Positions 32,850 to 43,262 of a stretch of DNA of 64,000 nt are shown in pieces. How positions within the stretch are numbered: the first letter of the stretch is position 1; each line of letters begins with the position of its first letter. The stretch spans positions 3,658,001-3,722,000 of the forward strand of contig OX595987.1 of NCBI GenBank assembly GCA_951394045.1, given 5' to 3'. The DNA is from Nitzschia sp. DOCU1 (taxonomy: Eukaryota; Bacillariophyta; Bacillariophyceae; Bacillariales; Bacillariaceae). Made by a program: the position numbers and the translations under genes. The notes beneath the pieces were generated by a model. It was not told the origin of the DNA, searched no databases, and saw nothing but the letters and a program-made list of their open reading frames with translations.

Positions 32850-33420
32850 GCTAGTAATAGTACCTACGCCGCTCACCAGACACCTGGTGTTAGTAGTAGT
32901 AGTGGCTAGTAGCTGCTGTGACGACCTACTATTACTACTACTAGAGATAGCCAGTAGTAGTCATCATATGCCGTGCTGTTACTAGCACTACTACTAGTAC
33001 TAGTACTAGTAGTGCCTATGACTGCCACCGTCGCAGGTAGGACGATGCACCGCCGAAGGCTTCCGTGGTGCTTTCCAGTCCTCGTGGCAGTAAAAGTACT
33101 ACTAGTTGTAGCTGCAGCAGGCCATTAGCTGCCTTTCTACTAGCGCTAGTACAACAACAAGAAAAGCATAGTACTACTAGTACTAGCTAGGAGTGCTGGT
33201 AGTAGTACGCTTAGCTAGTAGTTGAAGGAGTACCTCGCCAGGGGTTGTACTACTACTAGGTATCATAGCACCAGCACTGGTCCTCCTCCTCGTTTGATAC
33301 GTGTCGTGGTCGTCCTCGTCCTCTTGCTGCCAGCAAAATCACTAGTAGTACTACTACTAGTAGTAGCTAGTAGTAGCAGTATACTAGCTATTGTTAGTTG
33401 AGCCACTGCTACTTTCCCAC
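32850..33420. repeat. Degenerate CTA/TAG trinucleotide-rich region
   Basis: Many short runs of (tag)n, (cta)n and actagt across about 570 bp, none long and perfect. It looks like an old, decayed microsatellite. Open frames within it are composition artefacts. Confidence 0.8.
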
Positions 33421-33729
33421 CTATTAGTATGTAAAAGGAGAGAAGAGTAGCTATCGTATGACTATCGCATTGACGGAGTACTGTAAGGGCAACCGCGCCC
33501 TCTTGCTTCCACGTGGAGAAGAGGATGGCTTTCGCTCTTGTTTGATAAGCCCTTGCGATAACCACGATAACCATTTAGCTAAGTTTTCGTCAGAGTGGGC
33601 GACGTTTTTAATAGGTTATGTTGTCTATTTTGGCTTGCGATAACCGGCCACAGCGTTGAGAAGATTGCCGTTTTCTTGGTGTTTTTGTTCGTTTGGTGGA
33701 TTGCTCCTTTTCTTTCTTTTTCTGATTTA

Positions 33730-35255
33730 TCGTTTCTTTTCTAGGGTGGCGTTGGCGGTGGTGGTGGGTTGGCTTCTCTTGCACGAATGCTGCGACGGAT
33801 AGCTGGCTAATTGAGATTGATCCAGTTCTGCAAAGGTAGGTTGTCATCAGGCGTTGTGGCCAGGTGTGCTTCCACTGATGGAAGGAAGATGTATCTGTCG
33901 ACGTCCCGCATGTTCGGTCTTTGCACGTATAGTAGGTTGAGTTCACGATGAATCTGACGGCATTGTCATTCCTTAATATCAGCTGGAGTGCTTCCAAATC
34001 TGACCTCGTTCCGAGATTTCCAAATTTTTAACCACCATGTGACGCCGTGTGTTGCGAGTGATTTGGACCATGCGTGTCCTGAGGTTCCTGTCCCCGTGCT
34101 GTTGGTTGTTGATAGGTGATCTTGTTGAAGACGGCTCCAGCGGGCTGAGAGGCGTCCACGGAGTGGCTGATCCCATCCCATTTCATTTTGTTCCCGAACC
34201 AATTGGTGGTATTTCTCAGGATACAGAGCGGGAGGTAGAGGGGCGCCGATCTCGATAAGCCATTGTTCCATGCCTTCTTTCATGATCTTAATAAGCCACT
34301 GGTTGCTTGATAATCGAGGGACGGATAGGATGTCTTCGATGCTCTTGAGGTAGTCCGTATGCCATGTGGCAGCCGTGTTTCCAGGGCACCTCACGATATG
34401 ATTGTTGTCTTCCATTTCAGCATTGCAGGAGAAACACGATGGGTCTTTCCTCTTATCGTTATGGTGTGCAATGTGACCTGTCGGTGCGTGGCGGAACAGA
34501 TGTTTTACCAAAGTTGACTGATGGGTGCAGTGGGCCGAGAGGGCGCCACTGTGGGCGGCCCAGTCGACGCTGTCGGCCAGGTATGGGTCCCAATCGAATC
34601 GTCGGCTGAGGTAGGATTTCAAATAGGGCCATGTCGCGGCGTCTTGAATTTCTGTCTTGAAGTTAGCGGAGATGGTTCCTTGTTTGCTGTCCAAGGTGGC
34701 CCCAGTGGAAGGAAAGTGATAAGCTGTGGGGACTGGGTCCAGGTTCTCGTGGAGATATTGGAGGGCTAGAGCACGGGATGCTGTGTTGATTTGTGCAGGG
34801 ACAGAGATGGGTCCTGGTGGTTGCGTGTCGGTTGTGTGGAAGATGCTGTGGCATGCCCGGATACGACCCCGAACCCCTTTGAGGGAGAAATGGAGGGCGT
34901 TGGTCACATCCCAATCTGGCCACAGAGTGTTGCTTGGGACTTCATACGAGTGCCTGTGCAGGTTGAATACCACTCTCGGAGTTCTTGAAGGGAGAATGGT
35001 GTTTCCAAGTGAGAGAGGAGATGGCGTTCCCATGGGGCCATGGCGGCAACGACGGCATGCAGATCGGTGGGTAGTGGAACGGCGTTGTTCGCTGGAGGGA
35101 CAATAGGCGTCCAGTGATCCAGGCGTAGTGTTGTGGACGGGAATGCTATTCAAGTGATGGATGCGGGGACACTGTCGTCGGGTAGGTGGTTGCACGGCGT
35201 TCCAGCTATGGTGTGCGACTACAGTATCGTACAGTACAGCATATACCGTCGGCAA
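33730..35255 (-). pseudogene. Decayed non-LTR retroelement-type fragment (C-terminal part)
   Basis: A 429-codon minus-strand frame (35255-33966) continues in another frame to about 33730, so it is frameshifted near 33980. It contains CFSCNAEMEDNNHIVRCPG, a Cys/His arrangement like the zinc-binding motif after the reverse transcriptase of LINE-type ORF2 proteins, then an EQNEMGWDQPLRGRLSARW block and WWLKIWKSRNEVRFG. I associate this combination with the C-terminal end of LINE-like polyproteins in diatoms, from family knowledge only. No reverse transcriptase domain is present, so it is a fragment. Confidence 0.45.
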
Positions 35256-35533
35256 CTAGACGACCAATTGGATTCAACGTTCTTAACAGACAGGCTCAAC
35301 CAAAAGGCATATCAAGAACCATTCATTGTGATAATGCTTTTGGTAAATCGGCATGAGGCCTACTTAAGGTCGATCCTCTAGGGTTAACAACTATGGAGTC
35401 CTTTGGAATACGGGCCTATCATGCGCTATTCCACCGTATTTTCCTCCTTCTTCGCGCCGTGCGAGGCAATTGTGCAAACAATGCATGCAGCATGGCAAAT
35501 TTTCCACACTGACGGATGAGATTTTGATTAGCT

Positions 35534-35558
35534 CGATTCCGCGCGAAGCGCGGAATCG
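35534..35558. repeat. Perfect 11-bp inverted repeat with 3-nt loop
   Basis: CGATTCCGCGC, loop gaa, GCGCGGAATCG. A hairpin of this length and GC content is unlikely by chance in this region, but no function is evident. Confidence 0.8.
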
Positions 35559-35919
35559 CTTTCTGGTAAACTAAGATCCTTGCTACTCTTCTTGCCGAGA
35601 CAGCCACGAGGATTGCTTTGGATCTCTCTGAAAGATCTGCAAGCTGCATGCTCCTCGAGCTGTATGACTACATTCACTCAACGAATAACACCACTACTCT
35701 AGCTAGCTAGATCTGCGAGAGCAATAGCGATCATGCCAGCCACATCACTGCTAATGTTCTTGCTCTGTCTTGTTATGTTACTTTATGACTATAGCGGCGG
35801 CGGGGGCGTCGGCGTCAACGACGCCAGTGCTAGCCGGAGCATTATCATTAACATTACGCTACTTCACGGCCCCAGTAGGCGACGACGCAAGTACTATCGG
35901 TAGCTAGTAGAGCACGCGC

Positions 35920-36185
35920 TTTCGTCACCCTAGATTTCGCAATGCACGCTTTTCGGAACACAATATTTCGTAAGACGCGATTTCGCACCACTCGCTTTCG
36001 TAACACTACGCGATTTCCTAAGACTTCACAAGACGCAATTTCGTACAACAAGATTTCATAAGAAGCCCTTTCGCACCACAACGCGATTTCGCAAGACGCG
36101 CTTTCGTAACTCCAGTGATTTCCCGAGATTTCACAACACGCAGTTTCGTAACACACTATTTTGCAACCACGCGATTTCGGAACAG
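35920..36185. repeat. Degenerate short tandem array with core (g/c)(a/c)tttcg(t/c)aa
   Basis: About 17 occurrences of atttcg, ctttcg or close variants in some 270 bp at irregular 12-25 bp spacing, often followed by taac, caag or cacc. The minus-strand open frame over it (35854-36204) only reflects this repetition. Confidence 0.75.
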
Positions 36186-36262
36186 CCGCGTCCGCGTTCG
36201 CCACTCTTTGGTTATTGTTGTGTTATTGTGCGTGGTTCCGAAGCAACGCGATGCGCGGGTGA

Positions 36263-36375
36263 AGCTAAATTCGTAGCTCTGCGTACATACTTATGCTAAA
36301 TTTGAAGCTCTGCGTGGAATACTTATGCTAAATTTGAAGCTCTGCGTAGAATACTTATGCTAAGTTCCAAGCACT
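36263..36375. repeat. 32-bp tandem repeat, about 3.5 copies
   Basis: The motif acttatgcta recurs at 36289 and 36321, and acttatgc again at 36353, each 32 bp apart, with the intervening aatttgaagctctgcgt conserved and the last copy diverged. Confidence 0.85.
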
Positions 36376-37066
36376 GCGCGCCGAATCGACTTCGACCTCC
36401 ATAGTATTTTTCATTTCCCCATCCGTCATTGTGGCAAGTTACCCTGCAGCATGTTGCGGCCATCGCTTGGATTTCGCCGTTTCCATTTGGATATGGTGCT
36501 ATTACATGATGGTCAATCGCGTTCCTTCCGAAATGCACTCCTACTACCGGTAGTAGAAAAACTCCGCCTGACCCGATAGGGACACCAGCACCAGCAAGGA
36601 AATACAGGACAGGCTGAAACATGATGAGTAGTAGCATCTTTGCAACCTACCGCTACCAGCACTTGTCCGCGCTGGTACTACTACTAGTATGCTTGTTGTT
36701 GTTGCAACCCTGCTGCTAGCTAGCACCAGTTTAGGCCAGCAGAACAACAAGCCCGCCCTAGTAGTATCGTACTAGAAGAAGAAGGTTGTTCAGCAGCATT
36801 CAGGTGCCAGCCTTGATTGATCATACTAATTTGACGGAATCCAGAAGAATAGGGTAGCGACACTCGAGATGGTTGGGCTGCAAGGGAACAAACAAGGGCG
36901 TGCACGAGGTTTGCTTTGGTGGTAAAAACGCCAAAAAACCTACTATCTTCCTCAGCGAGCGTGATGCACCGCAACAAGAACGACATCGACAGTGTAGGTC
37001 GTGATGCACATCCAGCACCACTACTACCATCCTGACAAGAAATAGTCGTCGTGCACAACCAATCCT

Positions 37067-38508
37067 CTACGCCGACGAGATTTCCATCCGCGCATCCTCC
37101 CTTCGTTGACGTTTGCGTGATCGTCCCTCTGCCTCACAACAAGATTCCACCCAGGCCAAATGCTCCGTCATGTCCATGGTACCGTCTTCCCCGATAGGGA
37201 AATCGACGATTCCCAGACACGCTAGTTGATATCTGCACTCTTGGTACGATCCTAGAAGACCCGGTGAAAAGAGAGAAACGTCATTGGCGCGTGTGTTGGC
37301 TAACATAGAAGAAGCGAGCCAGGGAAATTCGCTGCTGGCTGGTGGTGATAAAGAAGCATGAACCTACCTGACAATAGACGCGTGCGGACCCTGACGGCGC
37401 TGCTGAGAAGCGCCAAAAAAACATTGATGGCAGAGTCGAACAATCTGGGCTCGGATACGATGTACACCGCTGAAAAGCGTATCGGAAGAATGTTGCTGAA
37501 TTGAGAGAGCTTTCGGAAAATCCCGGGGTCGAGGAGATCGCCACTACCCGGACTTGGCTTATAATTCAATAGATAACCAAGGCGAATCACGCCCATCGTT
37601 TGAACGTTTTCATCGTCCTCAAGTGTTTTCATGATCATGTACCAATTTGCTCGGATCTAGTGTCGATACAACAGGGATCCTTCATGATTAGCAAAACATG
37701 GATCAACAATAGCAACCTTGCACGGCCTTCACTCGCTACTTACGATCGACGTTGGATTAGAGCATTTCATGGCTCCGCGGTTTGTCAGATATATTCGCCT
37801 ACCACCACTGTCGACGTTCGGGGTAATAGAATGCGCTCCTGATCTAAGGTAGGCGACGTCTTCCTCATCAAGATCCAGCATTGAAATCTCGCGGCCCAAA
37901 CATTCTTCTCCCCACAGCAAATTCTTTTCTTCAAAATATCTCATCATTCTTTTCATAGCCTCCTTTGCATTGAAACGCTCGCAACGCAGAAATTTCAATC
38001 GAAATGAAACATTGTTGACGTACTCCGGGTGCTGAAGCTGAACTTTTCGTAGCAATGTAAAGGTTGGCAAGCGCGAAATTTCAACTTCCAGCTCTTGCAT
38101 TGCACGTTCCACATTGGTTGGAGTCTCCCTGATACTTTCCGCAAGTTCTTGATAGTACATGGAGTCCCTCCTGTTGCCTGACAGGTCCGACCAGACCAGT
38201 TCTCGGTTTTCTCTTGACATTGTCTGTAAATCATTTGCAATCATCGGATGACCTGGGTTACACCAAATCTGGAACGACGTCAGGTATTTTTGCGATTCGT
38301 CTTCGACCGAAGTAAAATTTTCGGAAGAACGTGATGCCTTGGTCTCTTTTGCGACGACGGCATCAGACGTTTTGGCGCTCTCTACCTGATCGACCTGATC
38401 GTAATTGAGGCGTGCGGAAATCCTTTGGTCCTCCATTCTTCCCGAAACTTGTTCTGGTTCGGTAATAACAACGTTTGCTGGGGGGTCGCTGGCTCTTCCG
38501 CCATCCAT
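37067..38508 (-). CDS. CRAL-TRIO/Sec14-like protein, copy 2
   Basis: Exons 38508-37744, 37656-37368 and 37251-37067 encode 412 aa, with introns of 87 and 116 bp. The same blocks as copy 1 are present: FQIWCNPGHP, RELVWSDLSGNR, FLRCERFNAKEAMKRMMRYFEEK, IRANWYMIMKTLEDDENV, LPIRFSAVYIVSEP and GSYQECRYQLACLGI. Both introns interrupt the same codons as in copy 1 but have unrelated sequence. The N-terminal 80 residues are diverged and hydrophilic. A basic C-terminal stretch (RSRKRQRRED) resembles that of copy 1 (GSRKRQKREG). The ligand is unknown; a lipid-binding role is inferred from the family. Confidence 0.8.
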
Positions 38509-39099
38509 GATGATGGTTTGATTGAAGCAATGGCTTCGGAAACAAAACCGCTAACTATACGTATACCAGGTACTTGATTTATGAGCAAAGCTGAAATGGA
38601 GATCACCACCCACAAGATTCAAGCAAACAAGTAAATAGAATCATCAATTCGAATGGTGAAATGGGCAAGTGTGTACACCATGGGTGCAGAGAAATGACGC
38701 ATCATCACGAGCAAAGGAGAAGGGAGGACTTTGCGCAGACAATCTTGGAATGATAATTTAAAGTATCATGCCGAGTGTCCGCGAACGGTTCTTCGCGAAA
38801 TTGCCCCGCTCCTAAGTAGCCATCATAATGGCCTTCTGTTTTAGAACCCTTACACAATATATTGAAAATGAAAAACTTCAATGGAGCGTTCGCTCGATTG
38901 TTCATTCTATGGAATCGCATTGGGACCTTTCGTAACAACTCTGGTCCGATGAGAATGTGTCGATCGATTTTGCTATCGTTGATAGCGCGCAAGAAAACAA
39001 AAAGCTAGACAGACAAAAGACAACGAACTAAACTCTATTACCACCAAATCGTTCCACGACAAGAAAATCTTTGAGTGTTATCCAAGAAGTAGTTATTCA
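38509..39099. other. Intergenic, no supported gene
   Basis: About 590 bp with a minus-strand open frame of 95 codons (38705-38992) that shows no recognisable motif. It should contain the promoter of CRAL-TRIO copy 2 and the 3' UTR of the dehydrogenase gene. Confidence 0.4.
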
Positions 39100-40307
39100 T
39101 TATTTAGCAAATTCCACTACCGATTTGATGGCCTCGTAGTTCTTGAAGGCGTCAGGAATGTAATACTTTTCAAAAACCAGCGGAAAGGGTGTATCGTAGC
39201 CACAGACTCGTTGAATTGGTGCCTCCAAATGTAGGAAGCAATCTTGTTGCATACTAGCCACAATTTCTGCTCCAAATCCACAAGTAATAGGAGCTTCGTG
39301 ACTGACTACTAGCTTGCCCGTCTTTTGAACACTTTGTCGAATACAATCTTTATCCCAAGGCACAATCGTTTGCAAATCAATCAATTCACATTCGATACCA
39401 TCTGCTTGTGCCTTATCACAAGCAGCTTCTAGAACTCGCAAATGGCCACCCCAGCCCACGACCGTGACATCGGATCCTGTCCGCAATATTTCCGCCTGAC
39501 CGAGAGGAATTTCGTAATCCTCTACAGGGACATCTTCCACAGCAGCACGATACAAGGCTTTGGGTTCTAAAAAGATAACAGGATCTTTGGATCGAATAGA
39601 ACTCAATAGGAGGCCCTTGAAAGAAGAAGAAGAGACGTGTTAGTGCCACTGCTAGCTAGAATCACGCCCTCGCGAACAATAATTATACTCACTTTGGCGG
39701 CCTTGGGTCCCCTGGGCATCACTACTACCAGACCAGGAGTATGCGCGAGATACGCTTCTGGACTTTGTGAGTGGTAATGACCTCCATGTCCCACAGCTCC
39801 ACAAGGACTTCGCAACGTGACACCTCCACAATTCCATTGATTCCCACTCCTGTATCGAAACTTTGCCATTTCATTAACAATCTGATCAAAAGCGGGAAAA
39901 ATGTAGTCGGCAAACTGAATTTCACCAATAGCCGTTCCTCCCATACTAGCATAGCCAATGGCAAATCCGGCAATACCATTCTCGGAAAGCGGAGTATTAA
40001 AGACCCGATCTTCTCCAAATTGTTCTTTGAGAGTTTGTGTACAACGAAAGACTCCTCCAAAGGCGACGTCTTCGCCAAAGACAACGGCAGTGTCGTCTGT
40101 CTTGAGTGCAATAGCCATGGCATTATTGATGGCGGTAAATAGATTCATGCGTTCCGTCGTCGACGATACTTCGTTTCGGTCGGCGCTGGCGGCGACAGAT
40201 GAAAACCGAGCCGAAGAAAACGCCGGTCTTGCTAGCAGCCGTCGGGAGAGAGCCGCCGATCTCCGCATCATGGTCAATGTACTGCTACTAACGGAAACAG
40301 GAAACAT
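39100..40307 (-). CDS. BCKDHB: Branched-chain 2-oxoacid dehydrogenase E1 component, beta subunit (mitochondrial)
   Basis: Exons 40307-39693 and 39615-39100, with a 77-bp GTGAGT..TTCAAG intron, give 376 aa. It is the beta subunit of the thiamine-diphosphate enzyme that decarboxylates the 2-oxoacids of Leu, Ile and Val. Family landmarks are [96 protein letters not shown] and [10 protein letters not shown]. These match branched-chain more closely than pyruvate E1 beta. The N-terminus ([19 protein letters not shown]) is an amphipathic mitochondrial presequence; initiation may be at 40307 or the internal ATGs near 40271. Length is typical. The partner E1 alpha is not in the window. Confidence 0.93.
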
Positions 40308-40887
40308 CGTCGTTGAAAGAGATTGCTTTGAATGATGATGGTGTGGTGGAGTATTGCAGAGTTCGCAAGACCAAGGAAACCAGCCATCACCGTGTCATTG
40401 TTGGTGCCATGCCAAATTCTGGGAATTCTTCTGTCGCGGAAGAAAAGGCAGCCAGTTGGTGATGTCGTCGCACGGCGAGAGAACAGCATCACTTTTGATG
40501 GACTGCGATTGGATCCTTTGCGCGCCGGCAAAGCCTCAACTGGGTGTGGGCTTGGGCGACGCGGGTTTCACGAAAGGCATATCTCGGGGGGAATCTTCCC
40601 AGAGAAAACCGCGCGTGACCGCGCGTCAATGTTTCGATCGTCGCTTTCGCGATCTTTTTTTTCATTTTGTTCTTTTTCGTCGCGAGGCGCCGTATCTCGA
40701 TGACTGCTGGCACCTTTTGTTTCTATTCCACTCACCTTTGCTCCTCCAACAGCAAGGTCTAATACTTTCCTAGCCATTCTCACCATCTTGAAAATTTGCT
40801 CGTCGTGCTACCTGCGACAGATAATACGCGCTACCCATCACTCCCAAACGACGAGCCGCTCCCATAACGAAAGAGACGTGCGTCAAA

Positions 40888-41682
40888 ATGACTGATGGGA
40901 GTGTCACCCAAATGGAAGACGACATTTCATGGCTCAATGTTGAAGATGATGAGTCCTTTCCACATGTTCCCAATGTCTACAAGAATGACTCCACGGTTTC
41001 TTCGTGGGATCATGTTGGCAAAGAAGAATCATCGTTTCGGAACTTTTCCCGGTTGAGACCCGAGGAGTGGGACACAACGAGACCCGAGGATCCGTCACAA
41101 GACGGTTCCGTGGTAATTGTCACGAAGGATTCCGTTGTGGAACGCAGCGACTACGTCTTATTGTCAGAGTAGTCGTACAACTCTACTACTCAAAATCCCC
41201 TGGTTGTGGACAACGAAGACTGGCAAGAGGATGATTGTCATTCCGAGGTCGAATCCATTTTGACGTTGCACAGTGCATTCGAGGCGGCGACGGGAAAGGA
41301 CGATATTTTGAAGAATATCCGGTTTTCGTACAAGGACGTGCTGCTGCGTGCCATTGCCAGGGAGGAAGAAGAAGAGGCCAAACGGCGACTGGAAGAATCG
41401 CATTCTCATTCGTCGTCGCCTTGTAGTTTTCTCCGCTTGATAAAACTTCCAAATATTCCGGAACTATCCCTACTCGGAGACGCAGAAACGGATGATCCGG
41501 TTGAAAGTGAATCATTGTGCCAACAAAGGGATTACATCTACAATCGAATGAAGTATCGGAAGCGGCCTAGGTGGCATCCACCACCTGGCGCAACCAAGGT
41601 GCGCAACAGGCTTTCGAGTAGAGTGTTGACGGCCAGAACAGGAATGCACACTGGGCGGCACCAAGATGCAAACGAATGGTAA
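40888..41682 (+). pseudogene. Hypothetical protein frame interrupted by one TAG
   Basis: The frame from ATG 40888 stays open to 41682 except for a TAG at 41170-41172. The N-terminal 94 residues are acidic and polar (DDISWLNVEDDES), the part after TAG is also acidic and then basic. Either this is a broken gene or the TAG lies in an unrecognised intron; GTAATTGTC at 41113 with an AG at 41228-41229 would keep phase but has a weak acceptor. The last codons (GAATG|GTAAAG) offer a donor that joins in phase to the frame at 41893. No family recognised. Confidence 0.35.
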
Positions 41683-41892
41683 AGGGAAGTTCCCTTGCTG
41701 CTCTTGCGTTTGTTACGTGTCTTGACAGGGGCGAATGGCTGGACCAGTAGTATGGCGGGTCTGACAAAACGTGTTCGGGCTCTATTACCCTTGGTGCGGG
41801 TTTGAAATGGCCTCGGGATTCATGGCACGTCCCAGTCAAACGTTGAGATGCCCTTTCATAGAATGACAGAGACATCAAATCATTCATCACAG

Positions 41893-42904
41893 TGAACCAA
41901 GAACATCAACAATGAGCGCTTGGGAAACGAAATTGCAGCAGACCAGCAAAACCAGCGATATTACACTACTTGGGGGAGGGTTGGATAGCGCCATATTAAA
42001 TGCTGCGAAGCAGTCCAAGTCAATCGGCAGGAGCTCGTCGTCTGATCATCTACTTCTCACATATTTGAAAAAAGGGTGGGTCACCCGTGATTGTGCCTTT
42101 GTCCACCTGGTTGACCTGTTTTTCGAGGTACCTTGGGGAATGCCGCCTCTTCAACGGGGAACGAACAGAAAAGTATGCGACAACGGTAACAAAATGATGC
42201 CCATCCAGCATGCCGCAGCTGGTGGACAAACAAGGCTTGTGGAAGTTTTTCTCGCGTTGCTGGTCATTCGAAGTATTCTGAAAGAGAACTCTAATAGCAA
42301 ACAGAGGCGAATCCTGTCCAAGACCCGAGCTCACAAGCTTCGCAGTTTTCCCGAATGGCTCAAGCATGTGAGATACTTTAGACGAACCAATTTCAATGAG
42401 AAGCAGTATGAGGAATGGGCCTACGCGTCTTTGGACGAGGCGACTTGGAATATCTTTACCACTAAAGAGTACTCTCTTGGCACCCTTGTCAAACTGCTTT
42501 CGGATCCCAGTACTCCCATCCATCGATTCTGTACCGAGCCAAAGTTTTTGTCTGGAACTTTTTGTCTTCTAAAACCAAAGACCAGTGCGCGCGGCGGGGT
42601 TGTACTAACGTCGTCCATGCTGGAATTTGATGGTAGTTACGACCCGCGAACGGCTTCAGTTGCGACAGAAAACGTCGTGAGAGGGGCAGGGGGTGAGGCG
42701 ATCGAGGGCCAATTGAAGCCAGAAATTATACATGAGACTTCGGAAGCTCACATCTCATGGAGCAAACCTTCAGCTGAAGGAGACGAATCGTCCATGGGAT
42801 CGCTAGTGCTGGAATCTTCTTCCTGCAATCAATCGCTACTTCTTGAAGAAGATTACGATTGGGAATCTATCTCTGGTGACGATCTCGAATACATCATGCT
42901 ATAG
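41893..42904 (+). CDS. Hypothetical protein, possibly the 3' exon of the preceding frame
   Basis: A 330-codon frame begins at ATG 41912 and extends upstream to a 3' splice site (catcacag, ending 41892) that is in phase with a donor at 41679, giving a 214-bp intron. The protein has a basic middle (PEWLKHVRYFRRTNFNEKQY) and an acidic C-terminus (LEEDYDWESISGDDLEYI), and I see no known catalytic motif, signal peptide or membrane segment. The acidic WESISGDDLEY ending is reminiscent of the style of the preceding frame. Function unknown. Confidence 0.5.
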
Positions 42905-43262
42905 TGGTAAATTTAATAGATTCGGCAACATGTTAGTGGGAATCAATCCTAGTAGGTCTCAAGGATCTGTTGCCAGCATCATAGTTTTCCATACCACTCA
43001 CCCGACGGCAGGCCCAGGAAAAGTTCGGTCAATTTGGTCGAAATGATCTCGCAACAACCACCGCGCGGTGCGTGCGCATGATGGCTTTCCCGCCATTTTC
43101 TTCTCTCTGACGTCATTTTGTCACTACCACTATCACTGTCTTGCCTTTACGATTTCTTACTTCTGATGACCATGACGTGAACCTCCAACCATCCATCACA
43201 TTTCCTTGGAGGCTATTGTCCCACTCGTTCTGTCTATAATATTGCCGGGGATAGTAGTACAA
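42905..43262 (+). promoter_or_regulatory. Aldo-keto reductase upstream region with two TGACGT motifs
   Basis: TGACGTCAT at 43108-43116 and TGACGT at 43173-43178 lie 147 and 85 bp before the start codon of the reductase. In diatoms TGACGT elements bound by bZIP factors mediate CO2/cAMP control of plastid genes. No other gene is visible in this stretch. Confidence 0.45.

Larger units (their letters stand above)
35256..37066. other. Repeat-rich intergenic region between CRAL-TRIO paralogues
   Basis: Contains copies of short repeats from 32400-32570, a perfect hairpin (35534-35558), a degenerate tTTCGtaac-type tandem array (35920-36185), a 32-bp tandem repeat (36263-36375) and more tag/cta-rich sequence (36640-36780). 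No gene could be supported. Confidence 0.5.

Noticed and set aside
35854..36204. Cys/Glu-rich 116-codon minus frame
   Set aside because: It is the translation of the degenerate tttcg repeat array.
38705..38992. 95-codon minus frame
   Set aside because: No motif, no neighbour support and a composition compatible with chance.
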